Source: Blautia sp. (lineage in GTDB: Bacteria; Bacillota; Clostridia; Lachnospirales; Lachnospiraceae). Taken from it: a stretch of 64,000 nt of DNA. A program made the position numbers and the translations under genes. The first letter of the stretch is position 1. Each line of letters begins with the position of its first letter. Of this stretch, positions 32,107 through 40,503 are shown piece after piece. Location of the stretch: the NCBI GenBank assembly GCA_017515325.1, contig JAFWGA010000013.1, positions 1-64,000 of the forward strand, written 5' to 3'. The notes below the pieces were generated by a model. It ran no database searches. It saw only the letters and a list, made by a program, of their open reading frames with translations, and had not been told where the DNA came from.

Positions 32107-33171
32107 ATGCAGATTACAGAAGCCTTCAATGGCAAAACCCTTGTGATCACAGGAGGTACCGGCAGCTTCGGGTCAACCGTTCTGAAACATTTTCTCACCT
32201 CCGATATCGGAGAAATCCGCATCATAAGCCGTGATGAAAAAAAGCAGGACTGGATGCGGCATACATTACAGGCGCAATATCCTGACTATGCCGGAAAGGT
32301 CAGTTTTTATGTTGGTGATGTGAGGAACATTGACAGTGTCAGAGATGTGATGCACGGAGCAGACTATGTCTTTCATGCCGCTGCTCTGAAGGAAGTGCCT
32401 TCCTGTGAGTTTTTTCCGATGGAGGCGGTAAGGACAAATATCATCGGAACCGATAATGTGATCACAGCTGCTGTCGAGAACAGGGTGGAAAGGGTTGTGT
32501 TCCTCTCCACCGACAAGGCAGCCTATCCCATCAACACAATGGGAATGACAAAGGCTGTCGGGGAGAAGGTCGTCCAGGCCAGGGCACAGAAGGCTTTTGA
32601 ACGGGGAGGCACGGTTTTGGCCTGTACACGCTACGGAAATGTGATGTGCAGCAGAGGCTCTGTCATTCCTCTTTTCATTGATCAGATCAAACGGAAGGCT
32701 CCGATTACCATTACCGATCCAAAGATGACACGTTTCCTGATGAACCTGGACGAAGCCGTAGATCTGGTAGCCTTTGCCTTTGAACATGCTGAGCCGGGCG
32801 ATCTTTTCATCCAAAAGGCTGACGCCAGTACGATCGGGGATCTGGCTGACGGGGTGATGAAAGTATTCGGGGAAACGGAGAAAAAAATCATCGGTTCCAG
32901 GCATGGAGAAAAACTGTATGAGACTTTGATGACGAGAGAGGAGAGGCTTCGCAGCGTTGACATGGGTCATTACTTCCGGATTGCTCCCGATGCCCGCGGC
33001 CTTAACTATGATAAGTTTTATGTCGAAGGTACCGTGGCTACGGAAGGGGAAGAGGCCTACACTTCTCACAACACGCATCGGCTTGATGTTGACGGCGTGG
33101 TCAGAAAGATTATGGGAACGGACTATGTGAAGGAAGAACTGGAAGGACGGCCGCATACGGTGGAGGTTTGA
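32107..33171 (+). CDS. capE: UDP-N-acetylglucosamine 4,6-dehydratase-type polysaccharide biosynthesis protein
   Basis: A 354-residue CapE/WbjB/FlaA1-type SDR enzyme. NAD(P) loop VITGGTGSFGSTVL, DVRN acid, catalytic LSTDKAAYPINTMGMTKAVG with Met-x3-Lys instead of the Tyr-x3-Lys of other SDRs, a mark of the CapE/FlaA1 group. RYGNVMCSRGSVIP follows. It would make UDP-2-acetamido-2,6-dideoxy-hexos-4-ulose for surface glycans. No other glycan genes flank it. RBS AAAGGAG 9 bases upstream; a family 1 repeat stands just before it. Confidence 0.82.
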   Translation: MQITEAFNGKTLVITGGTGSFGSTVLKHFLTSDIGEIRIISRDEKKQDWMRHTLQAQYPDYAGKVSFYVGDVRNIDSVRDVMHGADYVFHAAALKEVPSCEFFPMEAVRTNIIGTDNVITAAVENRVERVVFLSTDKAAYPINTMGMTKAVGEKVVQARAQKAFERGGTVLACTRYGNVMCSRGSVIPLFIDQIKRKAPITITDPKMTRFLMNLDEAVDLVAFAFEHAEPGDLFIQKADASTIGDLADGVMKVFGETEKKIIGSRHGEKLYETLMTREERLRSVDMGHYFRIAPDARGLNYDKFYVEGTVATEGEEAYTSHNTHRLDVDGVVRKIMGTDYVKEELEGRPHTVEV

Positions 33172-33223
33172 CAGCGGCAGGATTCTTACCAGGAGACTGA
33201 AAGGAAGAAGATTTGGGAAAGAA

Positions 33224-33256
33224 AGCCGCCGGGCTGGCAACCTGGCGGCTTGTTTT
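33224..33256. terminator. Terminator between convergent capE-like and garR-like genes
   Basis: AGCCGCC/GGCGGCT stem with inner GGG..CCT pairing, followed by TTGTTTT. Confidence 0.7.
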
Positions 33257-33283
33257 GGCAGTGGCGCAATGTGGTTTCACCTG

Positions 33284-34180
33284 TTATCCGAGCTTTCTCA
33301 TTTCAACTCCGGTGAGTTTTTCATAGTATTTGAGAATCGCGCTGTGGTCGTCGCTCCCGCAGTCGTTATTGTGCAGCCACTGGAGCATTTCCTGTACGGC
33401 GCTTGTCAGGATCATGGGAGTGCCGACGCCATGACCGGTATCGAGTGCATTGTTCAGATCCTTGATATGGAGATCAATGCGGAATCCCGGTTTGAAATTG
33501 CCGTCCAGCATCATGGGAACCTTGGCGTCCATGACAGTGGAGCCGGCCAGGCCGCCGCGAATAGCGGCAAACACCTTTTCCGGATCGACGCCTGCCATGG
33601 TGGCGAGTTCAAAGGCTTCCGCACAGGCGGCGATATTGACTGCCACGATGATCTGGTTGGCCAGCTTGGTGGTATTGCCGGCCCCGTTTATCTCTCCGCA
33701 ATGGACAACAGAGGCACCGAGTACGCCCAGCAGATCCTTGTACTCGTCAAACAGATCCTTGGGTCCTCCGCACATAATGGATAAGGTTCCGTCTATCGCC
33801 TTGGGTTCTCCGCCGGAAACCGGAGCGTCCATCATACGGATTCCTTTTTCCGCGCATTTTTCCGCAATATCCTTCGACGCCAGAGGGGCAATAGAGCTCA
33901 TATCGATCACGACCAGGCCGGGCTTTGCTCCTTCGGCCACGCCGGCGGGGCCAAAGATAGCCTCCTTTACATGGGGAGAATTGGGTACCATGGTGATGAC
34001 AACATCGCTTTTCGAGGCGACGTCTGCATTGCTCTCTCCTCTGGCGGCACCGCAGGAAACCACATCATCCAGGGCATCTTTGGCAAAGGGGTCAAATGCG
34101 GTCACTTCATAGCCTGCTTTCAGAAGATTTTTGCACATGGGGCGCCCCATGATGCCGAGACCGACAAAACCGATTTTCAT
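33284..34180 (-). CDS. garR: GarR-like 2-hydroxy-3-oxopropionate reductase / beta-hydroxyacid dehydrogenase
   Basis: A 298-residue 3-hydroxyacid dehydrogenase family protein. NAD(P) loop MKIGFVGLGIMGRPMCKNLL, substrate block DAPVSGGEPKAIDGTLSIMC and catalytic Lys in GAGNTTKLANQIIVA are intact, as is the family length. Likely reduces tartronate semialdehyde or a related hydroxyacid; the symbol reflects the closest well-known family member, not proven substrate. RBS AAAGGAGGAA. Transcribed divergently from the RpiB-like gene. Confidence 0.85.
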   Translation of the reverse strand: MKIGFVGLGIMGRPMCKNLLKAGYEVTAFDPFAKDALDDVVSCGAARGESNADVASKSDVVITMVPNSPHVKEAIFGPAGVAEGAKPGLVVIDMSSIAPLASKDIAEKCAEKGIRMMDAPVSGGEPKAIDGTLSIMCGGPKDLFDEYKDLLGVLGASVVHCGEINGAGNTTKLANQIIVAVNIAACAEAFELATMAGVDPEKVFAAIRGGLAGSTVMDAKVPMMLDGNFKPGFRIDLHIKDLNNALDTGHGVGTPMILTSAVQEMLQWLHNNDCGSDDHSAILKYYEKLTGVEMRKLG

Positions 34181-34516
34181 GATATATTCCTCCTTTATAT
34201 CTATAATTCATCCCCTTGAGATATAGATAAGGATACAACAAATAGCGCTGTCTTTCAATGCCGTTTTACAGGAATCTTTTTAAAGATTCACCTGCAAAAA
34301 AATTCCAGGATGTCTATGACGGAGTAACAGGGAGGGGATCCATCACACGGTATAGGCAAAATAGCTAAAAAAATAGTGTTTTCAGCATTTATCTGTGATA
34401 TAATATAACTACTCAGGTCAGCAGTCTTTCCTTGCTGCCGGCTGCGGGTTATGAGAGCAGCATCCAATCGGATTCAGTCAGATATAAACATATGTTGATA
34501 GAGGAGGATAAATGAG
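34181..34516. promoter_or_regulatory. Divergent promoter region, garR-like and rpiB-like genes
   Basis: 336 bases without a gene. Plus-strand TATAAT near 34397. A short palindrome GAATCTTTTTAAAGATTC lies at 34271-34288. No riboswitch recognised. Confidence 0.4.
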
Positions 34517-35158
34517 ATGAGAATCGCTTTGATCAATGAAAACAGTCAGGCCGCCAAGAACAGCCTGATCTATTCCGAGCTGAAAAAAGTAGCGGATCAG
34601 CATGGCTATGAAGTGGACAACTATGGCATGTACAGTGCGGATGACCCGAATTCGATCACGTATGTGCAGTGCGGAATTCTGGCAGCCATTCTGCTGAACA
34701 GTGGGGCGGCTGATTTTGTCGTTACCGGCTGCGGCACCGGTGAGGGAGCCATGCTTGGCTGCAATGCTTTCCCGGGAGTACAGTGCGGCCATATCGTAGA
34801 TCCTGCAGACGCTTTTATGTTCAGCCAGATCAATGCGGGAAATGCGGTCGCCTTCCCCTTTGCCAAGGGCTTCGGATGGGGTGCTGAGATCAATCTTCGC
34901 TATATGTTCGAACGGCTCTTCGAAGTGGCTCCGGGCGGCGGCTATCCCCCGGAAAGAGTGGAACCGGAACAGCGCAATAAAAAGATTCTTGACGCAGTCA
35001 ATGAAGTAACCCATCGCGACATGGTGACTATCCTAAAGGAACTGGACCCGGCTCTGGCTAAGGGCGCTGTCTCCGGCAGCCGTTTTCAGGAGCTTTTCTT
35101 TGCCAACTGCAAAGATGAAAAGATAGCGGAGGCTGTCAGGGAGCTTCTGGCAAAATAA
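34517..35158 (+). CDS. RpiB/LacA/LacB family sugar-phosphate isomerase
   Basis: A 213-residue protein of the ribose-5-phosphate isomerase B family. Recognisable blocks are MRIALINENSQAAKN, GCGTGEGAMLGCNAFPG (the phosphate and active-site loop, with Cys in VTGCGTGEG as general base) and FPFAKGFGWGAEINLRY. It is longer than RpiB (about 150) and belongs to the 210-residue group of uncertain sugar specificity. GAGGAGG precedes the start. Followed by the cytidylate-kinase-like gene on the same strand. Confidence 0.82.
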   Translation: MRIALINENSQAAKNSLIYSELKKVADQHGYEVDNYGMYSADDPNSITYVQCGILAAILLNSGAADFVVTGCGTGEGAMLGCNAFPGVQCGHIVDPADAFMFSQINAGNAVAFPFAKGFGWGAEINLRYMFERLFEVAPGGGYPPERVEPEQRNKKILDAVNEVTHRDMVTILKELDPALAKGAVSGSRFQELFFANCKDEKIAEAVRELLAK

Positions 35159-35212
35159 AGGCTTTGGGGGTTTGTCGCAGCAGGCACGGTATTGCGGAAA
35201 GGATGGTTTGAA

Positions 35213-35851
35213 ATGAAAGAATATCCTATGGTCACGATCAGTCGTCAATACGGTACCGACGGGAATGCCATCGGAGACAAGCTGGCCAAAAAGCTTGGCC
35301 TGCCTTTCTATGACAAGGACATCATTGCGATCGCTTCCCACGAAACCAGCTATTCGGAGAAGGTTTTTGACGCGGCGGAGGAGACGGCTACCACGAAGCT
35401 GGGGTACGCTTTGGCCAATCGTTCCAATCGCATGGTTTATGGTATGCCCTTCAATGATCAGCTTTTCATGGTTCAGTCCGGTATCATCCGTACCGTGGCG
35501 GATCGTGGACCGGCGGTATTTGTCGGGCGTTGTGCGGATTATGTCCTGGATGGATATAAGCCTACAATCAAAATATTTCTGCAGGCCAGTCTGGAGGCCC
35601 GGATCAAAACAGTCTGCGAGCGGGAAGGGCTTCAGCCCAAGGAAGCCGAAACCCGGATCCGCCGACTTGACAAGGCACGCGCAACTTACTACAACTACTA
35701 TACCGACAGGAAATGGAGTGATATTGCCAACTATGATCTTGCCTTGAACGTCAGCTATCTGACCTCCGAGGCTGCGGCAGAGATCCTTGCCATGTTCATC
35801 CGGGAGGTTGTGGAAAAAAGCGAGATGATGAACAGTCCTACTGCAGACTGA
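35213..35851 (+). CDS. Cytidylate kinase-like family protein
   Basis: A 212-residue P-loop kinase of the cytidylate kinase 2 group. MVTISRQYGTDGNAIGDKLA replaces the classical Walker A (typical for this group), LGLPFYDKDII follows, FVGRCADYVL and DKARATYYNYYTDRKW form the lid. Very common in gut Clostridia; its substrate is unproven. The start at 35213 has AAAGGATGG upstream, better than the in-frame ATG at 35192. Confidence 0.82.
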   Translation: MKEYPMVTISRQYGTDGNAIGDKLAKKLGLPFYDKDIIAIASHETSYSEKVFDAAEETATTKLGYALANRSNRMVYGMPFNDQLFMVQSGIIRTVADRGPAVFVGRCADYVLDGYKPTIKIFLQASLEARIKTVCEREGLQPKEAETRIRRLDKARATYYNYYTDRKWSDIANYDLALNVSYLTSEAAAEILAMFIREVVEKSEMMNSPTAD

Positions 35852-35868
35852 CCATGAGATCTGGGTAA

Positions 35869-35909
35869 AACAAAGGGTATTGTCACTTCCTGTGGCAATG
35901 CCTTTTTTG
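35869..35909 (+). terminator. Terminator after the cytidylate-kinase-like gene
   Basis: Imperfect stem AAAGGGTATTGTCAC / GTGGCAATGCCTTTTTT. It is followed by TATCCCAGAGC, the first bases of repeat family 3. Confidence 0.7.
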
Positions 35910-35984
35910 TATCCCAGAGCTGCCGTAGGGAAGCTGCCACCGGATGGTGGCCGGCTTTGATCCCTGAACGGAGGGGGGAAGAGT

Positions 35985-38447
35985 ATGAGGAAACATCTTT
36001 CAACCATGTATCTGGACAAGGAGAAGGATATCGTTGTGGATCTGTATCGGGAAGGGGAGAAAATGTTTTACTGTCTTCGGACGCCCAATCACCGTACCGG
36101 GAATCTGATCACGAACTTTGCCCGTCTATGCTGTCTTCCTCTGTCTTTTGACGAGGAAGGACGAAAGGTGGTCTGGGGAGAGATTCCCTGCTACTATCAT
36201 GGCGAGGAAGGCTTGGTTTATGTGTTCCGTCTGGGCAATACGAAGATCGCCAATATTTCCCCGGAGGGGAAGGCACAGAGGAAAGCGTCTATTCCGGCTA
36301 TCTCCAAAACCCTGATGAGCCAGACAAAGGATTATATGCTTGACGAAATGCGGACCATCGTGAAAACCTACGTGCGCAAGGATGTCAAATTTACGACGGA
36401 TCTTCATACTCACATGAACGGTATCCTTGATCCGGATGTGCTGATTGCTTTGGGAATCCATCACCAGATCCGTTATCCCCTCTACTATGTGAAAAAGCTG
36501 GGTCTTCGTCTGACGGAGGATATGGAGAGAGATCTGAGGGAAAGACAGGAAAAGGTGGAGAGGCAGACGGATCTGAGCGGTCTGACAGGAAAATACAGAC
36601 AGCGAAGGATCGATGACAATACCTTTATCAATTTCGCTCGACTGATACTGGGGAATCTTTCTGCAGCCGCTTATAATATCGATCGCATCCGGGTTTCTCT
36701 TACGGTTCCCAAGGATGGTCAGGCTGTTTTTGCCAATCTGGAAAAGGTTTATCTGTATCGGTACGTGTTTACGAAAGGTCTGCCCGCCGATATTCCCTGG
36801 CCGGGAAGGGAAAAGGAAGGCGTGCCAGAGGATGTGGCCGGATATTTAAAACGGATGGAGGAGGATCGCCGTAATCCAGACTATGCGGATAATACCCTTT
36901 TCCAGGATAAGCTGTTGTGGATCGCCAGAACGTATCAGAGCCGTGGAATCCACTATGTGGAGATCTCTGATACTTCTTTTTGCAAGGAAGGCGAGGCCAT
37001 ACAGAAACTTTCTGCCATTCATCAGGTCATGCCGGCGGTTACCCGGGAGACAGGAGTCCTTCTTCGCTTTCTGGCGGGGATAAGAAGAATCCCGCTGACC
37101 ATTGTAAAGGATAAGGTTGAGACGGGGGGATATCTGGCGGAAAGCCTGAGGGTCATCAGTGCGGTCTTTGAGGATCCTTATCTCGCCGGGGCGGATATCC
37201 TGGGCGAGGAGATCAATGACATCACGGAGCTTTCTCCGGTCATCGGGGAACTGGTGGGACTTTGCAGAAAGGATCCGACCTTCGTGATCCGCATTCATGC
37301 GGGGGAAAATGACGCCCTGAGGGACAATGTGGCGAATTCGGTTCAGTGTGTGATCGATGCCTTGTCTGACGGGCAGGACATGCCCAGGCTGCGGATCGGC
37401 CATGGGCTTTATACGGCGAATCTTTCCTCCGGGAAGGGAAAGAAGCTGCTGGAGGACTTGCGCCGATATGGGGTTGTCCTGGAGTTCCAGATTACCTCCA
37501 ATGTACGGCTGAACAATCTGACAGGGCTGGAAAATCATCCTCTTCGACGGTATCTGAGGGCGGGAGTTTTATGTGTGCAGGGCACAGATGGCGGAGCTCT
37601 TTATGGCACAGACAGTGTCGACGAGGAGCTTTCCCTGGAAAGATTTCTGGGATTGACGCATGAGGAGCTTCTGGCTATGCGAAGGACCGATGCGCGTCTG
37701 GAAAGAGAGGGAATCTCCGCTTTTGAAGAAAAGACGCGGCTGTTGGCAAAAAGGCTGGGAGAAGAAAAGGAAAAATCTTATCTGACCAGGAGACTGGAAA
37801 AAAAAGACTCCCAGGACCAGGAAAAGCTGTGGCTGGGAGGGGAAAAGACAGGGGCGTCCCTGGCATTGGCAGAGGCCATTTCTCAGATTCCCGAGGAGGG
37901 AGTTCCCGTCATTGTGGCAGGAGGGAGCTTTTCCAGTGACCGGCACAGGACAGTTCTGCGGGAGGAGGGAAAGCTTTTGCTGGAGAAGCTGGTGGCAGGA
38001 GCCGGTGGGACAGGCGCCTTTTTTGTGATTGGCCACAGGCTTACCGGCTATGAGGCTTATGTTCTCAGACTGGCAAAAAAGGCGGGTATACCGGTTTTTG
38101 CTTTCGTTCCCTCTATGGTGACCGGAAGGGAAAGAGAAAGGCTTTTAAAGAGTGGAGTAAAAGTGAGGGTTTCCATAGAGCCCTACGGAGTAGGGCTCTA
38201 TAAAAGTGTTGCCTATGAGGTATTTAAAAGAAGATACAGTATCCTGCTGGCACTGGATGGAAGCGGGGGCGCCGCTAATCTGGTACAGGAGGCAAAAAAC
38301 GCCAAGTATCCCTGCTCCATCTATGTAGATCCCCACTGCCGGGCATTGCGGGCCAAGGCCAGGTCACTGACCGGCTATGTTTCCCTGCTGGGGGAGCCGG
38401 GTGAGGATGCGGCCGGGATTTTGGAGAAGATGAAAACAGGTTATTGA
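35985..38447 (+). CDS. Adenosine-deaminase-like protein fused to a C-terminal SLOG-like domain
   Basis: An 820-residue fusion. The adenosine/AMP deaminase core keeps the metal HxH in TTDLHTHMNG (about 139-145), HAGE (about 438) in IRIHAGENDA, RIGHG, TSNVRL and the Asp of GTDGG (about 531). Compared with a 340-residue deaminase it has about 120 extra residues between the HxH and the first barrel strand. From about residue 620 a Rossmann-like nucleotide-binding region follows (VPVIVAGGSFSSDRHRTVLR, FVIGHRLTGYEAYVL, LALDGSGGAANLV), resembling SLOG/LOG domains. Deamination of a purine nucleoside or nucleotide signal is inferred. Its end overlaps the convergent kamA-like gene by 7 bases. Confidence 0.78.
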   Translation: MRKHLSTMYLDKEKDIVVDLYREGEKMFYCLRTPNHRTGNLITNFARLCCLPLSFDEEGRKVVWGEIPCYYHGEEGLVYVFRLGNTKIANISPEGKAQRKASIPAISKTLMSQTKDYMLDEMRTIVKTYVRKDVKFTTDLHTHMNGILDPDVLIALGIHHQIRYPLYYVKKLGLRLTEDMERDLRERQEKVERQTDLSGLTGKYRQRRIDDNTFINFARLILGNLSAAAYNIDRIRVSLTVPKDGQAVFANLEKVYLYRYVFTKGLPADIPWPGREKEGVPEDVAGYLKRMEEDRRNPDYADNTLFQDKLLWIARTYQSRGIHYVEISDTSFCKEGEAIQKLSAIHQVMPAVTRETGVLLRFLAGIRRIPLTIVKDKVETGGYLAESLRVISAVFEDPYLAGADILGEEINDITELSPVIGELVGLCRKDPTFVIRIHAGENDALRDNVANSVQCVIDALSDGQDMPRLRIGHGLYTANLSSGKGKKLLEDLRRYGVVLEFQITSNVRLNNLTGLENHPLRRYLRAGVLCVQGTDGGALYGTDSVDEELSLERFLGLTHEELLAMRRTDARLEREGISAFEEKTRLLAKRLGEEKEKSYLTRRLEKKDSQDQEKLWLGGEKTGASLALAEAISQIPEEGVPVIVAGGSFSSDRHRTVLREEGKLLLEKLVAGAGGTGAFFVIGHRLTGYEAYVLRLAKKAGIPVFAFVPSMVTGRERERLLKSGVKVRVSIEPYGVGLYKSVAYEVFKRRYSILLALDGSGGAANLVQEAKNAKYPCSIYVDPHCRALRAKARSLTGYVSLLGEPGEDAAGILEKMKTGY

Positions 38448-39541
38448 AGATCATCCAGCCAGCATTGGTCTTCCTTTACCTTCATGGTGAAAATTCTACC
38501 CGCGTTTTTGGGATCCTTGGCCTGGTGGAATTTAAAGAGCATCTCATTTCCCAACAGACCCAGGATCTCAACCTTTCCCAGAGGATGAGAGAGGGCGTAC
38601 CGGAAAGCCTTGGCCTGACCGCTCAATGCCTCCTTGGCCTTGTCCACGATCTGGGCTCCCCGAAGCAGCGGAACCTGAAACTGGGTCATAACTCCCCTGG
38701 CGGGTCTGCACTGAAATACGTAATAGGGAAGAACGCCAATGCCGACAAGCCCGTTTAAGAGGCTGGCCAGAACCGTAGGATCATCGTTGACTCCTTTTAA
38801 GAGCACGGTCTGATTTCGAACCGGACAGCCGGCCTCAAGGAGGGCCTGTACCGCCATTCTGGCCTGAGGGGTCAGCTCCCTGGGGTGGTCAAAGTGGGTG
38901 ACAATGATAATCTGTTTTTTGGCCGAATAGGTTTTTAAAAGGGACAGGAGTTCCTCGTCCTCATAGATTCGCATCGGCAGAACGACAGGAGTCCGGGTAC
39001 CGAAGCGGATGTAGTCGAGGTTGTCCAGATCCGTGAGATGATCCAGGTATTCCCGGATGATCTCGTTTTCATTCAAAAAGGCATCGCCTCCTGACAGGAG
39101 AACGTTGTTTACCTCCGGGTGATGCATTACATAATTTCTCACCCCCATGATCTGATCCAGAATCTCCTCATTCCTGTAACCTACCATGCGCTTTCTGAAA
39201 CAATGACGGCAGTACATGGCACAGCGGTTGGTGGTCAGAACCAGGACGGTCTGCGCATATTTGTGCTGGACACCGGTCAGGACAGTGTTATGGCTTTCCC
39301 CGCTGGTGTCCTCGGTACCTTCGCTGGCCTGTTCCGATGCGGAGGGCAGGCATAGCTTACGGATAGGATCGTCCTTATCCTTTGGATCGATCAGGCTCAG
39401 ATAGTAGGGTGGGATACTGATAGGGTATCTCTTTGCGATAGCAGACAGCATTTCTTTTTCTTTTTCCGTAATCCCAGCATCATCAGGTAAGTGACAGGGG
39501 TCTGTGATACAGCTGCCTAATAATTGCTCCAGTTTCGTCAT
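38441..39541 (-). CDS. KamA-family radical SAM protein (lysine 2,3-aminomutase-like)
   Basis: A 366-residue KamA/EpmB family protein. [4Fe-4S] motif C-x3-C-x2-C in TTNRCAMYCRHCFRKR, SAM block LLSGGDAFL, DYIRFGTRTPVVLP, and HFDHPRELTP. The PLP Lys region is less clear than in true KamA, so lysine aminomutation is not assured. Start at 39541 has AAGGAGGAG; upstream in-frame codons to 39628 lie in a family 1 repeat. It ends within the 3' end of the convergent deaminase-like gene. Confidence 0.85.
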   Translation of the reverse strand: MTKLEQLLGSCITDPCHLPDDAGITEKEKEMLSAIAKRYPISIPPYYLSLIDPKDKDDPIRKLCLPSASEQASEGTEDTSGESHNTVLTGVQHKYAQTVLVLTTNRCAMYCRHCFRKRMVGYRNEEILDQIMGVRNYVMHHPEVNNVLLSGGDAFLNENEIIREYLDHLTDLDNLDYIRFGTRTPVVLPMRIYEDEELLSLLKTYSAKKQIIIVTHFDHPRELTPQARMAVQALLEAGCPVRNQTVLLKGVNDDPTVLASLLNGLVGIGVLPYYVFQCRPARGVMTQFQVPLLRGAQIVDKAKEALSGQAKAFRYALSHPLGKVEILGLLGNEMLFKFHQAKDPKNAGRIFTMKVKEDQCWLDDLQ

Positions 39542-39600
39542 AGGCTCCTCCTTCCACAACGCGCTGCAGAGAAATAAAACTTCCTGCATGAATATAGTAG

Positions 39601-39650
39601 TATGCGCACGAATATACTGCAGAATCATGCCGCCTGCAGCGGCATAAATT
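39601..39650 (+). repeat. Intergenic structured repeat family 1, copy C (hairpin 1 only)
   Basis: TATGCGCACGAATATACTGC, then ATCATGCCGCCTGCAGCGGC, matching the left half of copies D and E; the second hairpin is missing. Confidence 0.7.
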
Positions 39651-39834
39651 CGTTTCCTATATTATGCAATACTAATTATATATAAAACAAACAAGAACTG
39701 TCAAGTCTGCCCTGTTTCTGGCTTTCCGTTTTTGTTCTGACGGAAAAAAGAGTAAAAGAGGGCACAGCCTCCGGCAGATAATTTCATACGTTCTGACAAG
39801 GGATAAGATTCTTGAGCCATTTTTTTTCTTCAAA

Positions 39835-39867
39835 AAAAGCGGTACCCAGGAATGGGTACCGCTTTTA
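39835..39867. terminator. Bidirectional terminator upstream of kamA-like, downstream of ferredoxin
   Basis: AAAGCGGTACCCA / TGGGTACCGCTTTT with four-base loop, A and T runs on both sides. It terminates the minus-strand ferredoxin transcript. Confidence 0.8.
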
Positions 39868-40010
39868 CAGATCCAGAGTCGTGCAAAGAAAGCAATCGCG
39901 GACGCATACGGCTCGGGGAGAGGGTAGAGAGCCGAATGTGTCTTTCTTTGCCCTTTTTAAGGACTGAGTTATCGTTTCGAACGGGTCAGAAAGACCGGAA
40001 ATGACGGATA

Positions 40011-40406
40011 TCAGCTCACAGAAATCTCCAGAATATCCATAGGACATACGGCTGCGCATTTGCCGCAGGCAATACACTTGAAGGCGACCTCGAAGCCCTC
40101 GGGCTTGCGGATCACGTGGAAAGGACAGGCATCAATGCAATCTCCGCAGCCATTGCAGAGCTTTTTATTCACCATATATACACCCTGCTTATTCTGGATG
40201 ATGGCGTTATTCGGACATGCCTCAGCGCATTTTCCGCACTGAACGCAGGTTGAGGGGCGGGTTTTTGTGGGATCCTGTTTGGTGGGTATGATACTTAAGG
40301 CCGCAAAATCCGGGTTGCTTACTTTGAAATAAGTCTCTGCGCATTCCATGACGCAGGCCAGACAGTTCATACATTCAATGCTTTTATTCACTTTCAGCCT
40401 TTTCAT
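40011..40406 (-). CDS. Polyferredoxin-like 4Fe-4S protein
   Basis: A 131-residue ferredoxin with several Cys clusters: CMNCLACVMEC at the N-terminus, CVQCGKCAEACP, CNGCGDCIDACP and CIACGKCAAVCP. The last three are full CxxCxxCxxxCP motifs that can hold at least three [4Fe-4S] clusters; a fourth would use the first cluster. An electron-transfer subunit without a partner in the next genes. RBS AAAGGAGAA on the minus strand. Confidence 0.88.
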   Translation of the reverse strand: MKRLKVNKSIECMNCLACVMECAETYFKVSNPDFAALSIIPTKQDPTKTRPSTCVQCGKCAEACPNNAIIQNKQGVYMVNKKLCNGCGDCIDACPFHVIRKPEGFEVAFKCIACGKCAAVCPMDILEISVS

Positions 40407-40503
40407 ATGCTATTCTCCTTTCATAACGCACACTGTTCGTTCGCTCAATGCTGTTAAGCAAACGCAACAGACGTTATTCTGTTCAGTCATATTTTCACTG
40501 CCA

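Larger units (their letters stand above)
39542..40010. other. Intergenic region with family 1 and family 3 repeat pieces
   Basis: About 470 bases. Partial family 1 repeat (39601-39650), an A/T-rich promoter-like stretch (39660-39700) that may serve kamA, a terminator (39835-39867) and a family 3 piece with GGCTCGGGGAGAGGGTAGAG near 39904-39925. No gene seen. Confidence 0.6.

Noticed and set aside
32266-33240. 324-codon minus-strand open frame
   Set aside because: Antisense of the capE-like gene, which has all SDR motifs.
35985-38447. Idea that the deaminase fusion is the RdrB part of a RADAR defence system
   Set aside because: No RdrA-like ATPase gene is adjacent, and the C-terminal domain does not fit what I know of RdrB. 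Kept only as a general deaminase-SLOG finding.
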